A stretch of 41,531 nt of DNA from Candidatus Methanoplasma sp. GTDB taxonomy: Archaea; Thermoplasmatota; Thermoplasmata; Methanomassiliicoccales; Methanomethylophilaceae. The position numbers and the translations under genes are program-made. Location of the stretch: NCBI GenBank assembly GCA_031261625.1, contig JAISJG010000022.1, positions 1 to 41,531 of the forward strand, written 5' to 3'. The notes under the pieces are model-generated. The model saw only the letters and a program-made list of their open reading frames with translations, was not told the origin of the DNA and did not search any database. Below, in pieces: positions 18,609 to 26,671 of the stretch (the first letter of the stretch is position 1; the number at the start of each line of letters is the position of its first letter).

Positions 18609-20060
18609 ATGACATGGAACGGAAGGCTCAATAAGATCGACGACAACCGCTGGGAGATACCTCAGGACGAATTCCCGGGGATGAGGACCAACGCCGTCAT
18701 TTTCGCAAGTGAGGCCATGATCTCGCAGATCCGTTCCGACAACGCACCGCAGCAGGCCGCGAACGTCGCATGCCTTCCCGGGATCGTAGGAAGTTCCATG
18801 GCGATGCCCGACATCCACTGGGGATACGGTTTCCCGATCGGTGGTGTCGCGGCGGTGGATTCCAACAACGGATCCATATCCCCGGGCGGGATCGGTTTCG
18901 ATATCAACTGTGGGGTCCGTCTGATCAAGACCGATCTTACGGTCGATGACCTGGGCGGCAACATCAATTCACTCGTGGACGAGCTTTACAAGAACGTCCC
19001 CTCCGGGCTCGGTTCCAAGGGCCTTACCAGGATCGGCAACAAAGAGCTGGACGAAATACTCCTCAACGGTTCCGAATGGGCCGTGGAGAACGGATACGGA
19101 TGGGAACGCGATCTCGGAGCCACCGAGGATCTGGGACACATGGTGGATGCGGACCCGTCGAAAGTCAGCGATAAAGCACGCAAGAGAGGGCTCCCCCAAC
19201 TGGGATCCCTTGGCTCCGGGAACCATTTCCTTGAGATAGATACGGTGGAGAACGTGTTCGATGAGAAAGCGGCCAAGGCCTTCGGACTGAAGGAGGGTGC
19301 CGTCACCATAACGGTGCATTGCGGGTCCAGAGGATGCGGGCATCAGATCGCCACGGATTATCTGCAGGACATGGAACGCTATGTAAAAACGAACAACGTG
19401 GAACTTCCGGACCGTCAGTTGGCATGTGCCCCGCTGGACTCCAAACTGGGAGACGATTATTACAAAGCGATGTGCTGCGGTGCGAACTACGCCTGGGCCA
19501 ACAGACAGATGATCACCCACTGGGTCAGGGAATCCTTCGAGAACATTTTGAAGGATTCCGCAGAGAACATGGGCATCGATGTCGTATACGATGTGGCGCA
19601 CAACATAGCGAAGAAAGAACGCCATGACATCGACAGACATCACGAAGACGTCCTTGTCCACAGGAAGGGATCGACCCGCGCATTCGCGGCCGGACGCAGG
19701 GAGATCGTTCAGAAGTACCGCGATGTGGGACAGCCGGTCATCATCCCGGGAGATATGAAAGTGGGAACCTACGTGCTCGTCGGAAAGAAAGGCGCCATGG
19801 AGCAGACATTCGGCTCCACATGCCACGGTGCCGGAAGGATCATGTCCCGCAAAGCTGCGATAGACAACCTCAGCGTCAGCGACATCAGGAAAGAGATGTC
19901 GGGGAACAACATCTATCTCAGGAACGGTTCCGATGAGGGGCTGTTGGAAGAAGCACCCGCTGCGTACAAGGATGTCGACGAGGTCATAGAGGTCGTCTGC
20001 AACGCAGGACTCACGGGAAAAGTGGCAAAGCTCACACCGATAGGTGTTGTGAAAGGCTGA
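18609..20060 (+). CDS. rtcB: RNA-splicing ligase RtcB
   Basis: The 483-residue protein seals 2',3'-cyclic-phosphate and 5'-OH RNA ends with GTP and Mn2+, joining tRNA exons after intron excision. Metal-binding Cys101 lies in Asp-Ile-Asn-Cys-Gly-Val-Arg, the Gly-Ser-Gly-Asn-His-Phe motif is at about 203-208, and the guanylylated histidine is His406 in Cys-His-Gly-Ala-Gly-Arg. The length matches intein-free archaeal RtcB. A TATA box CTTATAAC (18584-18591) sits 20-25 bases before ATG 18609, so the transcript is probably leaderless. It lies 37 bases after tRNA-His. The stop codon abuts that of the convergent HD-domain gene. Confidence 0.98.
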   Translation: MTWNGRLNKIDDNRWEIPQDEFPGMRTNAVIFASEAMISQIRSDNAPQQAANVACLPGIVGSSMAMPDIHWGYGFPIGGVAAVDSNNGSISPGGIGFDINCGVRLIKTDLTVDDLGGNINSLVDELYKNVPSGLGSKGLTRIGNKELDEILLNGSEWAVENGYGWERDLGATEDLGHMVDADPSKVSDKARKRGLPQLGSLGSGNHFLEIDTVENVFDEKAAKAFGLKEGAVTITVHCGSRGCGHQIATDYLQDMERYVKTNNVELPDRQLACAPLDSKLGDDYYKAMCCGANYAWANRQMITHWVRESFENILKDSAENMGIDVVYDVAHNIAKKERHDIDRHHEDVLVHRKGSTRAFAAGRREIVQKYRDVGQPVIIPGDMKVGTYVLVGKKGAMEQTFGSTCHGAGRIMSRKAAIDNLSVSDIRKEMSGNNIYLRNGSDEGLLEEAPAAYKDVDEVIEVVCNAGLTGKVAKLTPIGVVKG

Positions 20061-21371
20061 TCACAGACCCAGTATCTTCTTCGCGGCCTTTGCGACCGCC
20101 TCGGAATCCTCTTCCGGAGACGCCACCAGAAGTGTCCATCCGAAGGTGTCCCTTGATTGCAGGGCCTTTGCGATGGATGATAATTTCGTAAGTGACCTTA
20201 CCTTTCCTTCCTCGTCAAGAATGGATACATCGGTCTTGCCGATGTTCACACTCGATAACAACGCGGATCTGGGAGGGATATCCACTATGACCTTGGAGAT
20301 GTCCACTCCCGCTTTATCGGCGATCTCCTGTTCCAGGGCTTTGCGGTTACGGTATCCGGTATAACCGGAAAGCGTCTCCGAAAGATCCTCGGATGTTTCT
20401 TCGCTCGATCTCGTGATCGCTTTTTTGTAAAGGACCCTGTTGCGAACAGATCTGACAATTCCTGAAGGCGTCCCTCCGTCGCTGATCAGGAAATCTATAA
20501 GGTCCGCGTCCGTCCAGAGGTGGATGTCCTTCACATCAAGGGAAGAAGCCTCCACGGCTTTGGTGAGCATCATCCTGATTATGCGGACGGTCCTGTGATA
20601 GTAAACGGAAGTGTACATCAACGAACGCGACACCATCAGTCCCTCGGCCGCCGCGACCCCTCTTCTTTCCAGGACGATACGGTCGTTGAACACTTTCATC
20701 GTGCTCAGAAGTCTTTCGATGTCTATCGTACCGTGGGTCACCCCGGTGTAATGCGCATCCCTTACAAGATAATCCATCTGGTCGGCATCCACCGGCCCGT
20801 GTATTATCTGGTGCATGTAATCCTTCGAACGGAAATGTGATGTTCTGGCATCTTCGGTGAAAGCGTCCAACCCGTCGTTCCTTGAATCAGGGTATTCGAT
20901 GAGCCCGCATACCGTGTCCGCAGATATCCCGTGTTCTTCCAGGACGTCCGCGATGGAGCCTCTTCCGGAAAGGATGTCCGCATCCCTGTCCGAATATGTC
21001 GGGATCCTGCCTTTGATGAGATCGTTGGCAAGACTCATATGGTCCGCTCCGGTACGGTCCTCGACTATCTCCTCCATGGTATGGGAGAACGGGGCGTGGC
21101 AGATGTCATGGAGCAATCCTGCCGCTCTGACCGTGAGGGAATCCTCTTCGGAAAGTCCGATGGCGGATGCCATGCGTCCGGCCAGATGATATACGCCGAG
21201 GGAATGTTCGAATCTTGTGTGGTTGGCGCCCGGGAACACCATGTTACCGAACCCCAGCTGTTTGATATCCCTCAGCCTCTGCATCTCATGCCTGTCCAGT
21301 ATCTCCAGGAACGGCCCGTCAACCCTGATGCTTCCGTGCAACGGATCGTGTATTGTTTTAATTCCGGCCAA
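20061..21371 (-). CDS. HD-domain phosphohydrolase (COG1078/SAMHD1-like)
   Basis: The 436-residue protein carries the HD metal motif in order: Thr-Arg-Phe-Glu-His-Ser-Leu-Gly (His), Leu-Leu-His-Asp-Ile-Cys-His-Ala-Pro-Phe-Ser-His (His-Asp) and Val-Asp-Ala-Asp-Gln-Met-Asp-Tyr-Leu-Arg-type (Asp). The N-terminal Ile-His-Asp-Pro-Leu-His-Gly and the Arg-Leu-Arg-Asp-Ile-Lys-Gln-Leu-Gly stretch are typical of COG1078 proteins related to dNTP triphosphohydrolases. The substrate is unproven. It starts with TTG 21371, four bases after the sepF stop, with GGAG ten bases upstream, and is the third gene of a PUA-SepF-HD operon. Confidence 0.9.
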   Translation of the reverse strand: MAGIKTIHDPLHGSIRVDGPFLEILDRHEMQRLRDIKQLGFGNMVFPGANHTRFEHSLGVYHLAGRMASAIGLSEEDSLTVRAAGLLHDICHAPFSHTMEEIVEDRTGADHMSLANDLIKGRIPTYSDRDADILSGRGSIADVLEEHGISADTVCGLIEYPDSRNDGLDAFTEDARTSHFRSKDYMHQIIHGPVDADQMDYLVRDAHYTGVTHGTIDIERLLSTMKVFNDRIVLERRGVAAAEGLMVSRSLMYTSVYYHRTVRIIRMMLTKAVEASSLDVKDIHLWTDADLIDFLISDGGTPSGIVRSVRNRVLYKKAITRSSEETSEDLSETLSGYTGYRNRKALEQEIADKAGVDISKVIVDIPPRSALLSSVNIGKTDVSILDEEGKVRSLTKLSSIAKALQSRDTFGWTLLVASPEEDSEAVAKAAKKILGL

Positions 21372-21375
21372 CGGA

Positions 21376-21753
21376 TCATCTCTCCTTATGTGTTATGCGT
21401 ATGTGTTCGATGTTCCAGCCGGGGGTGATTATCATCAGTCTGTCGGAGACCTCTCTGAATTTCCCGTCCGTGTCCGTGGCAACACCGGCAAGATGTTCGG
21501 AGATGTCCCGTTTGGATTGTTCCCCGTCCGCGTATCTGGAGAAATCCAGGATCACGATATTCCCTCTGTATGCCAGGTCCACGATGGGTTTCAGATCGGT
21601 ATATGCCAGGATATCTACGTATTTCACGCTGGCATCCGATTGCGGTTTCGGTGCAGATGAAGAAGGATACCCTTCCAGGTCGACAAAGACCTTTTTCTTC
21701 GGTTCTTCCTTCTTCTTTAACAACACTCTCAAACTTCTGCCGAACATGTTCAC
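21376..21753 (-). CDS. sepF: SepF-like cell-division protein
   Basis: The 125-residue protein has the archaeal SepF layout: a short amphipathic N-terminus (Met-Asn-Met-Phe-Gly-Arg-Ser-Leu-Arg-Val-Leu-Leu) that can bind membrane, a Lys/Pro/Ser-rich linker, and a C-terminal alpha/beta domain (about 42-120) with Asn-Ile-Val-Ile-Leu-Asp-Phe, a Lys-Arg-Asp-Ile-Ser-Glu-His-Leu-Ala-Gly helix and the closing Asp-Arg-Leu-Met-Ile-Ile-Thr-Pro strand. SepF anchors FtsZ to the membrane in archaea that divide with FtsZ. It overlaps the PUA gene by four bases (ATGA). No ftsZ is seen in the window. Confidence 0.85.
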   Translation of the reverse strand: MNMFGRSLRVLLKKKEEPKKKVFVDLEGYPSSSAPKPQSDASVKYVDILAYTDLKPIVDLAYRGNIVILDFSRYADGEQSKRDISEHLAGVATDTDGKFREVSDRLMIITPGWNIEHIRITHKER

Positions 21754-22241
21754 TCGCCGGATTTCCAGAGCCTGTCGCCCACATTGTGGATCGTCTTGAT
21801 GGCTTTTCCCGATTTCTTTTCTTTAAGCTCGGCACCGGAACGCTCCGAAATGCCTATTGCCAGAGGAACTTTGTTGTTGGCGTCGCGGATCCACACGGAA
21901 TCGCCTACGGCGATGTCCGGGTCGGCATCCACTATTCCGGGTCCCATACAATCCGCTCCGTTGGTTATGAACGGTACGGCACCCATATCTATCGTGACGA
22001 ATCTCTTCACGGGTCTGTATTTCAGGACACCGCGTACCGTAAGGAACGGTACCCCGTTGTTCACTATGCCGATTATGTCGTTGCCGACGAAGATCAAATT
22101 GAAATCCGAACTCTCGGCGAGGTCTACAGCTTCGTCCTCACCGAATACCGGTACTCCGAGAACGGCTTCGAGTTCCTGGGACAGGACTTTGATTTCTTTA
22201 GACCTCATCCTCTTTCTCTTGCGGATCCTTATGTCTGCCAT
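21750..22241 (-). CDS. PUA-domain RNA-binding protein
   Basis: The 163-residue protein has a basic N-terminal pre-PUA region (Ile-Arg-Ile-Arg-Lys-Arg-Lys-Arg-Met-Arg, then a helix with Leu-Ser-Gln-Glu-Leu) and a C-terminal PUA domain (about 75-155) with Val-Thr-Ile-Asp-Met-Gly-Ala-Val-Pro-Phe, Gly-Ala-Asp-Cys-Met-Gly-Pro-Gly-Ile and Gly-Asp-Ser-Val-Trp-Ile. This matches the archaeal MCT-1/DUF1947-type proteins thought to bind RNA or ribosomes. ATG 22241 follows GAGGAGGT by four bases. It is the first gene of the operon with sepF and the HD protein. Confidence 0.9.
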   Translation of the reverse strand: MADIRIRKRKRMRSKEIKVLSQELEAVLGVPVFGEDEAVDLAESSDFNLIFVGNDIIGIVNNGVPFLTVRGVLKYRPVKRFVTIDMGAVPFITNGADCMGPGIVDADPDIAVGDSVWIRDANNKVPLAIGISERSGAELKEKKSGKAIKTIHNVGDRLWKSGE

Positions 22242-22384
22242 GCAACCTCCTCATCGCTTTGGGGGTTATCATACTTTTGCGTTTTACAAACACATATCGC
22301 TTCAAAAAACGATATCGACCCCGACAAAGTATTAAGCGAACAGCCCTTTCCCTCTAACGTACAGTCAACACGGAGAAGACTAAC

Positions 22385-23107
22385 ATGGGGATAAGCATCG
22401 GTATCAGCGAGATAGACGCGAAGAGCGCCTTGTGCAGGGAATTGAAAGTCGATATCATCAAAGTGCGTGCGGAGGATCCGTCGCAGTTCGGAGATCTGGC
22501 GGAATATGACGAGGTTGTCTCGCTCGATGAAGCGCGTTCGATAATCAAAGATTGGGACGCATTCGTCAAAAGGAACAGATTCAACACGGATTCGGATGCC
22601 GTCTACATTGACAAACTGAAGAACGAGGATGATATCTCCGCCCTCAGGAAAGCATCGAAACGCGTACTGACCGGATGGATAGATCTTTCTAAAGCCGACC
22701 CGAAGGAACGCAGTTCGATCATCGATTCCTCGAAGAAGGAGAACCGCCTGACCGGATGGGATCTCGTTTCGTTCGATGAAATGAATGAGACATGTGCCAA
22801 ATGCCCCGTATCATGGGACAAGGGAAGAGGGTGCATCGGTGCTTTCGGACCCGACAACAGCCTGCTCCCCGAAATAGCCGGCAGAAGAGGGTGCAAGATA
22901 GTCGCATCCGTTCCCGAAGGTGCGAAAACCGGAAGGAAATACACACCTAAAGATGCTGAAGAACTTCTGAAGGAAATCCCCATTCTGACCGCGGCACTCC
23001 CCGAAGAAGGTAAAGTGATGGTCAGAAGGTACGCCGGACCTCTGGAAAGACTGGAAGCAGTTGCGAAGATATCCGTTTCCGAAGGTTGCGGATTCTTCTT
23101 CTTCTGA
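22385..23107 (+). CDS. Unknown Cys-containing protein, 240 residues
   Basis: I do not recognise this family. Residues 1-80 look like an alpha/beta unit, residues about 80-125 are helical and charged, and a Cys-Ala-Lys-Cys-Pro-Val-Ser-Trp-Asp-Lys-Gly-Arg-Gly-Cys motif lies at about 137-150, with further cysteines at Arg-Gly-Cys (about 169) and near the C-terminus (Glu-Gly-Cys-Gly). The spacing could hold an Fe-S cluster or zinc. The protein ends in four phenylalanines. GGAG lies nine bases before ATG 22385. The stop codon abuts the stop of the convergent flavoprotein gene. Confidence 0.65.
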   Translation: MGISIGISEIDAKSALCRELKVDIIKVRAEDPSQFGDLAEYDEVVSLDEARSIIKDWDAFVKRNRFNTDSDAVYIDKLKNEDDISALRKASKRVLTGWIDLSKADPKERSSIIDSSKKENRLTGWDLVSFDEMNETCAKCPVSWDKGRGCIGAFGPDNSLLPEIAGRRGCKIVASVPEGAKTGRKYTPKDAEELLKEIPILTAALPEEGKVMVRRYAGPLERLEAVAKISVSEGCGFFFF

Positions 23108-23686
23108 TCATTCCAGACCGTTCAGACGCAGAATCGCCAGTGCCATTTCTTTGGCCTGGCTCATAACCCCTTTCATTCCCTCTTTATCTTCAAGATAGCG
23201 GGGGGAATTCAATGCTTTCAATACCGGCAGCGGAGAACTTCCGATAACATAGATCCCGTTCTGAAGAAGCCATTGCACAAGCTGAAGATATGTCGCCGTA
23301 CCGCCGTCGTGAGCTTCGGTAGCGACCGCCGCTCCGACTTTTCTTTTCAGTCCTTTGTCCCCGGTCTCTAGAGAAAGTCCCGCTCTCTCCAGGAAGATCT
23401 TCATCTGGGAGGAACATCCTCCGAAATATGACGGGGATGCGAGGATTATACCGTCAGCACACCTCAGTTCATCGACAAGCTCGTTGAGTCCGTCTTCGAT
23501 GATGCATCTGCCGTCGCCCCTTATTTCACATGACCTGCAGTCGTTGCACTGTTCGAATTCGTAGGAATATAACTGGACCTGTGCGGTCTCTATCCCTTCC
23601 TTCTCGATCTCGTCGAGGATATCGTTCAGGACATTGCTTGTGTTACCGATGAGACGCGGGCTGCCGTTGAGGGCGATGACCTTCAT
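23108..23686 (-). CDS. Iron-sulfur flavoprotein (NADPH-dependent FMN reductase family)
   Basis: The 192-residue protein has the flavodoxin-like fold: Asn-Gly-Ser-Pro-Arg near residue 8 (FMN phosphate loop), a compact Cys-Asn-Asp-Cys-Arg-Ser-Cys...Cys motif at about 48-62 that binds a 4Fe-4S cluster in methanogen Isf proteins, and Ala-Ser-Pro-Ser-Tyr-Phe-Gly-Gly near 84. It likely carries out electron transfer or peroxide and oxygen detoxification; the partner is unknown. A minus-strand TTTTATC box near 23710 is about 25 bases from ATG 23686, so the mRNA may be leaderless. Confidence 0.9.
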   Translation of the reverse strand: MKVIALNGSPRLIGNTSNVLNDILDEIEKEGIETAQVQLYSYEFEQCNDCRSCEIRGDGRCIIEDGLNELVDELRCADGIILASPSYFGGCSSQMKIFLERAGLSLETGDKGLKRKVGAAVATEAHDGGTATYLQLVQWLLQNGIYVIGSSPLPVLKALNSPRYLEDKEGMKGVMSQAKEMALAILRLNGLE

Positions 23687-23725
23687 ACATCATGATATAA
23701 GATGCGTGATAAAACATCTTCGTCC

Positions 23726-24127
23726 TTACGGGCGCGGTTCGGCTTTCATCTCTATCGCATACAATATGTTTCCATCAGGGTCCAAAAACGATGTAAAAAC
23801 ACCCATTGTCCCTCTGATCGGATCCCTGACGAAAACCACACCTTCATCGATCAACCGTCTGTGGATATCGTACGGATCGTTGACACCGAAGAAGATCCCG
23901 GTGTCTTTTCCTGTGTTGCCGTCCTTCTTAATCAGGATCCTCGTCCCGTTCCTTTTCAGAACTGCTTCGTCGGTCTTTTCGTAAACCACGGACAATCCCA
24001 GAAGATCCCTGTAGAATGCGACACTCCTCCTGACGTCGGATGTCGGCACGGTGACCATGAAGATATCTTCCGGAAGTCCTTCGTCAGTGTATACGAAATT
24101 GGCTCCGTGCGGGTCTCCTAACGGCAT
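23726..24127 (-). CDS. VOC (glyoxalase/bleomycin-resistance) family protein
   Basis: The product of about 133 residues has the VOC pattern: Ser-Val-Ala-Phe-Tyr-Arg-Asp-Leu-Leu-Gly-Leu, a Gly-Ile-Phe-Phe-Gly-Val strand, and the closing Phe-Leu-Asp-Pro-Asp-Gly-Asn-Ile-Leu-Tyr-Ala-Ile-Glu with the metal-ligand glutamate. Family members bind a metal and act on small electrophiles; the substrate is unknown. ATG 24127 has GGAGG about eleven bases upstream. A TTG at 24154 would overlap the zeta-like gene by four bases and add nine residues. The gene directly follows the zeta-like ATPase gene and may share its transcript. Confidence 0.85.
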   Translation of the reverse strand: MPLGDPHGANFVYTDEGLPEDIFMVTVPTSDVRRSVAFYRDLLGLSVVYEKTDEAVLKRNGTRILIKKDGNTGKDTGIFFGVNDPYDIHRRLIDEGVVFVRDPIRGTMGVFTSFLDPDGNILYAIEMKAEPRP

Positions 24128-24150
24128 GAATTTGCAATCCTCCAATGTTA

Positions 24151-24789
24151 TCAATACACTTTTTTAACGTCTTTGAAATAGCCGAGAATGTATGTATTCA
24201 CCCATTCGTATTCTTCTGGGTCTACACACAATATATATTCCCCGTCTTTTTTCATGAATACAATTTGCGGCTTATCGCCACTGTTATCATACACATTCGC
24301 TCTATCCGACAATTCCAAAAATTTGTGCAGATTCTGCATAGATTTGAAGTATCTTGAACGAACCTTTTCTGGATCGACATCGTGTCCCCCCTCAGACACT
24401 CTCTTCTTTATACGACTGAGACACAGCCCTGGATCATTGAGGGTGACATAAATGAGACTAACTTCATATCCTTCATCAACAGCTCTTTTTATGAACTCAA
24501 CCTTGTCTTCTGTTGAACCGATTGTTTCGAATCCGAATGATTCGTGGCACTTCATCATTGATTCTCTGATGTTGTTGCACGCTTCCATTGCAACGATGTA
24601 TCTTTTTGTACGGTCCGGCATGTCGTCAGACAACCCCTCAGCATAATTGTCAGGATTGATTATGCGCTCATTCAATGCACGCCTGACTTTATCTGATGCT
24701 ATTGAAGATTTACCTGAACCATTCGGCCCGGCGATGACCAATATTTTTGGACTTCCCACACAATCACTTCTTTTTATTTTTGTGATCAT
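24151..24789 (-). CDS. Zeta-toxin-like P-loop ATPase/kinase (COG4185 type)
   Basis: The 212-residue protein begins with a Walker A Gly-Pro-Asn-Gly-Ser-Gly-Lys-Ser at about 21-28. Ile-Asn-Pro-Asp-Asn-Tyr (about 45-50) matches the catalytic-aspartate segment of zeta toxins, and the Arg-Ile-Lys-Lys-Arg-Val-Ser-Glu-Gly-Gly-His-Asp-Val helix (about 126-138) matches the lid region of COG4185 kinases. Zeta toxins phosphorylate UDP-sugar peptidoglycan precursors in bacteria; archaea lack that target, so the substrate here is open. A GTG at 24759 (residue 11) is an alternative start. It overlaps its small upstream gene by 26 bases, an arrangement typical of toxin-antitoxin pairs. Confidence 0.8.
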   Translation of the reverse strand: MITKIKRSDCVGSPKILVIAGPNGSGKSSIASDKVRRALNERIINPDNYAEGLSDDMPDRTKRYIVAMEACNNIRESMMKCHESFGFETIGSTEDKVEFIKRAVDEGYEVSLIYVTLNDPGLCLSRIKKRVSEGGHDVDPEKVRSRYFKSMQNLHKFLELSDRANVYDNSGDKPQIVFMKKDGEYILCVDPEEYEWVNTYILGYFKDVKKVY

Positions 24790-24913
24790 TGGTTTTTTTT
24801 ACATCCGGAGAGTGCATTGGATCAAATATTGACCTATATTTGTAACTGGAGTTCGCACCAACTTTTTTTACTTCTTCGCGAAACTCCTCCGTATCCAGAT
24901 ATGATTCTGTCAT
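24764..24913 (-). CDS. Small charged protein, putative antitoxin/partner of the zeta-like protein
   Basis: The 49-residue product is acidic at its start (Asp-Thr-Glu-Glu-Phe-Arg-Glu-Glu-Val) and strongly basic at its end (Lys-Asn-Lys-Lys-Lys). The start at ATG 24913 is supported by GGAG seven bases upstream (24921-24924) and by a minus-strand AT-rich TATA-like tract at about 24945-24957, which separates it from the preceding QueG-like gene. Its 3' end overlaps the zeta-like gene by 26 bases. No family is recognised; the antitoxin role is inferred from size, overlap and order. Confidence 0.5.
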   Translation of the reverse strand: MTESYLDTEEFREEVKKVGANSSYKYRSIFDPMHSPDVKKTNDHKNKKK

Positions 24914-24989
24914 GTTTGCACTCCAGCACACTACCATTGTATCTGCATATTTATTTTTGGTTGCTGATATACAACGGTTATTATGTGAC

Positions 24990-25667
24990 TCACATGCGTT
25001 TACCCAATGCCACAGGACACTGCGTCCTGCATCTGTTACAGTTCTTGATATCGAATCCGCGTTCGTTCTTGGCATAGGTCTGTATCCTGCAGGGCTTCTG
25101 GTCTATTCCCTTATCACTTAGGGCCTTCGCCGGACATCCTTCGATGCATTTCCTGCATCCTTCGATGCATATCGGTTCCGCCGGAGGGTCGGAAGGAAGA
25201 TCGATATCGATCAGAACGGCTGCGAGGTCTATCATATTCCCGTATTTTTCGTTTAGAAGCAATGTGTTCTTTCCGAGCGTTCCGACACCTGCCGCGACCG
25301 CGGCATGTCTTAAAGAAAGCAACCCGAAACCTATCTTGTTCTCACTGTCCCAGTAATCGTACGGATCATCCGAAGGCACGGGGACTGCCGAGCATCCGAA
25401 CTCTTTCTCCAGGTTCAGAGAAGCAAGAAGTCCGATCCTGTCCAGATCGGTTCTGGAAAGATCGTTGAAATGTTTGTAGATAATCCTCGGACTGACTTTG
25501 ACGAAACTTTTGGGAAGTGCCCTTCCGAATACAATGACGGACTTACAGTCTGCGAATATGTCGGTAGGATGGAAACCTTTCGGAGCATCGTCGAACTCTT
25601 TTATGTTCGCTATTCCGCATACATCCATTCCGAGATCGAAAAAATGTTTTCTTATCTTCTCTTTCAT
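24990..25667 (-). CDS. Ferredoxin-type 4Fe-4S protein, short QueG-like (COG1600)
   Basis: The 225-residue protein resembles the central and ferredoxin parts of epoxyqueuosine reductase: His-Ala-Ala-Val-Ala-Ala-Gly-Val-Gly-Thr-Leu-Gly-Lys-Asn at about 117-130, then two 4Fe-4S motifs, Cys-Ile-Glu-Gly-Cys-Arg-Lys-Cys-Ile-Glu-Gly-Cys-Pro and Cys-Asn-Arg-Cys-Arg-Thr-Gln-Cys-Pro. It is much shorter than true QueG (about 380 residues), and archaea make archaeosine rather than queuosine, so a different redox role is likely. GAGGG lies eight bases before ATG 25667. Confidence 0.85.
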   Translation of the reverse strand: MKEKIRKHFFDLGMDVCGIANIKEFDDAPKGFHPTDIFADCKSVIVFGRALPKSFVKVSPRIIYKHFNDLSRTDLDRIGLLASLNLEKEFGCSAVPVPSDDPYDYWDSENKIGFGLLSLRHAAVAAGVGTLGKNTLLLNEKYGNMIDLAAVLIDIDLPSDPPAEPICIEGCRKCIEGCPAKALSDKGIDQKPCRIQTYAKNERGFDIKNCNRCRTQCPVALGKRM

Positions 25668-25840
25668 CGCTCTTCCCTCTTACGGATTGTCGTACTTCTG
25701 TATATTATGTTTCATGATCGGTGGCCGGTTGTAGTGTACCACAAAATCACTGCAACAACACTGATATTTGCAGGTAACAACATAGTTGTGCCCGGATAAC
25801 CCTTATAACCGATACCGCCAATGAAGGGGCAGGTGAACTT

Positions 25841-26671
25841 ATGGCCAAGCCGATGTTGAGCGGGGAAGATATAGAAGAAGAGACCAGACTTCATGACAGC
25901 CTTGGTAAGATCAAGCACGTAGTTATCGTGATGAGCGGTAAGGGCGGTGTCGGAAAGAGCACAGTCTCGGCGAATCTTGCGCAGACCCTCTCGATGAAAG
26001 GTTACGACGTCGGCATAATGGATGTCGATATCACCGGTCCGAACATACCCAAGATGTTCCACATCGAGGATGAGAAACTGGACGTACAGAACGATAAACT
26101 CGTTCCGGTGCTCGTTCCTCCTTCTCTCAAAGTTATGAGCATGGCATTCCTGCTTCCCGATAAGGATGCAGCGGTCATGTGGAGAGGCCCCGTGAAAATG
26201 GGTGCTATAAAACAATTCATCGAGGATGTCGAGTGGGGTAACCTGGATTATCTCGTGGTCGATATGCCTCCCGGGACCGGAGATGAAGCATTATCGATAG
26301 TACAACTCATACCCAAAGCGGACGGGGTCGTCATCGTCACAACCCCGCAGGACGTCGCGGTCCTCGACAGCAGGAAATCAGTAACGTTCGCGGCACAGAC
26401 CAAATTACCTATTCTGGGACTTATAGAGAACATGAGCGGTTTCGTCTGTCCGCACTGCGGCGAGAGGATAGACATATTCAAATCCGGCGGCGGAGAAGAG
26501 ACAGCGAAGAACATGAACATCCAGTTCCTCGGACGCGTCCCCATCGAACCGGGCGTAGTGACATCCGGGGATTCGGGACTTCCCATAGTCATATCGGCAC
26601 CCGAATCGGAAGCTTCGAAAGCCTTCTCCGGGATCATCGACAAACTGATAACAACGGTCGAATCCAAATGA
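25841..26671 (+). CDS. Mrp/NBP35-family Fe-S cluster carrier ATPase
   Basis: The 276-residue protein has the deviant Walker A Gly-Lys-Gly-Gly-Val-Gly-Lys-Ser-Thr (about 33-41), Asp-Val-Asp-Ile-Thr-Gly-Pro-Asn (about 62-69), Asp-Met-Pro-Pro-Gly-Thr-Gly-Asp and the cluster-binding Cys-Pro-His-Cys-Gly (about 205-209). ApbC/NBP35 proteins bind and transfer 4Fe-4S clusters to target enzymes in the cytoplasm. A TATA-like TTATAACC at 25801-25808 precedes the gene and GGTGA lies six bases before ATG 25841. It overlaps the NifX-like gene by four bases (ATGA). The 173-base gap upstream holds only promoters. Confidence 0.95.
   Translation: MAKPMLSGEDIEEETRLHDSLGKIKHVVIVMSGKGGVGKSTVSANLAQTLSMKGYDVGIMDVDITGPNIPKMFHIEDEKLDVQNDKLVPVLVPPSLKVMSMAFLLPDKDAAVMWRGPVKMGAIKQFIEDVEWGNLDYLVVDMPPGTGDEALSIVQLIPKADGVVIVTTPQDVAVLDSRKSVTFAAQTKLPILGLIENMSGFVCPHCGERIDIFKSGGGEETAKNMNIQFLGRVPIEPGVVTSGDSGLPIVISAPESEASKAFSGIIDKLITTVESK

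Noticed and set aside
18969..19826. A 285-codon minus-strand open frame opposite rtcB
   Set aside because: Antisense shadow of rtcB without start signals.
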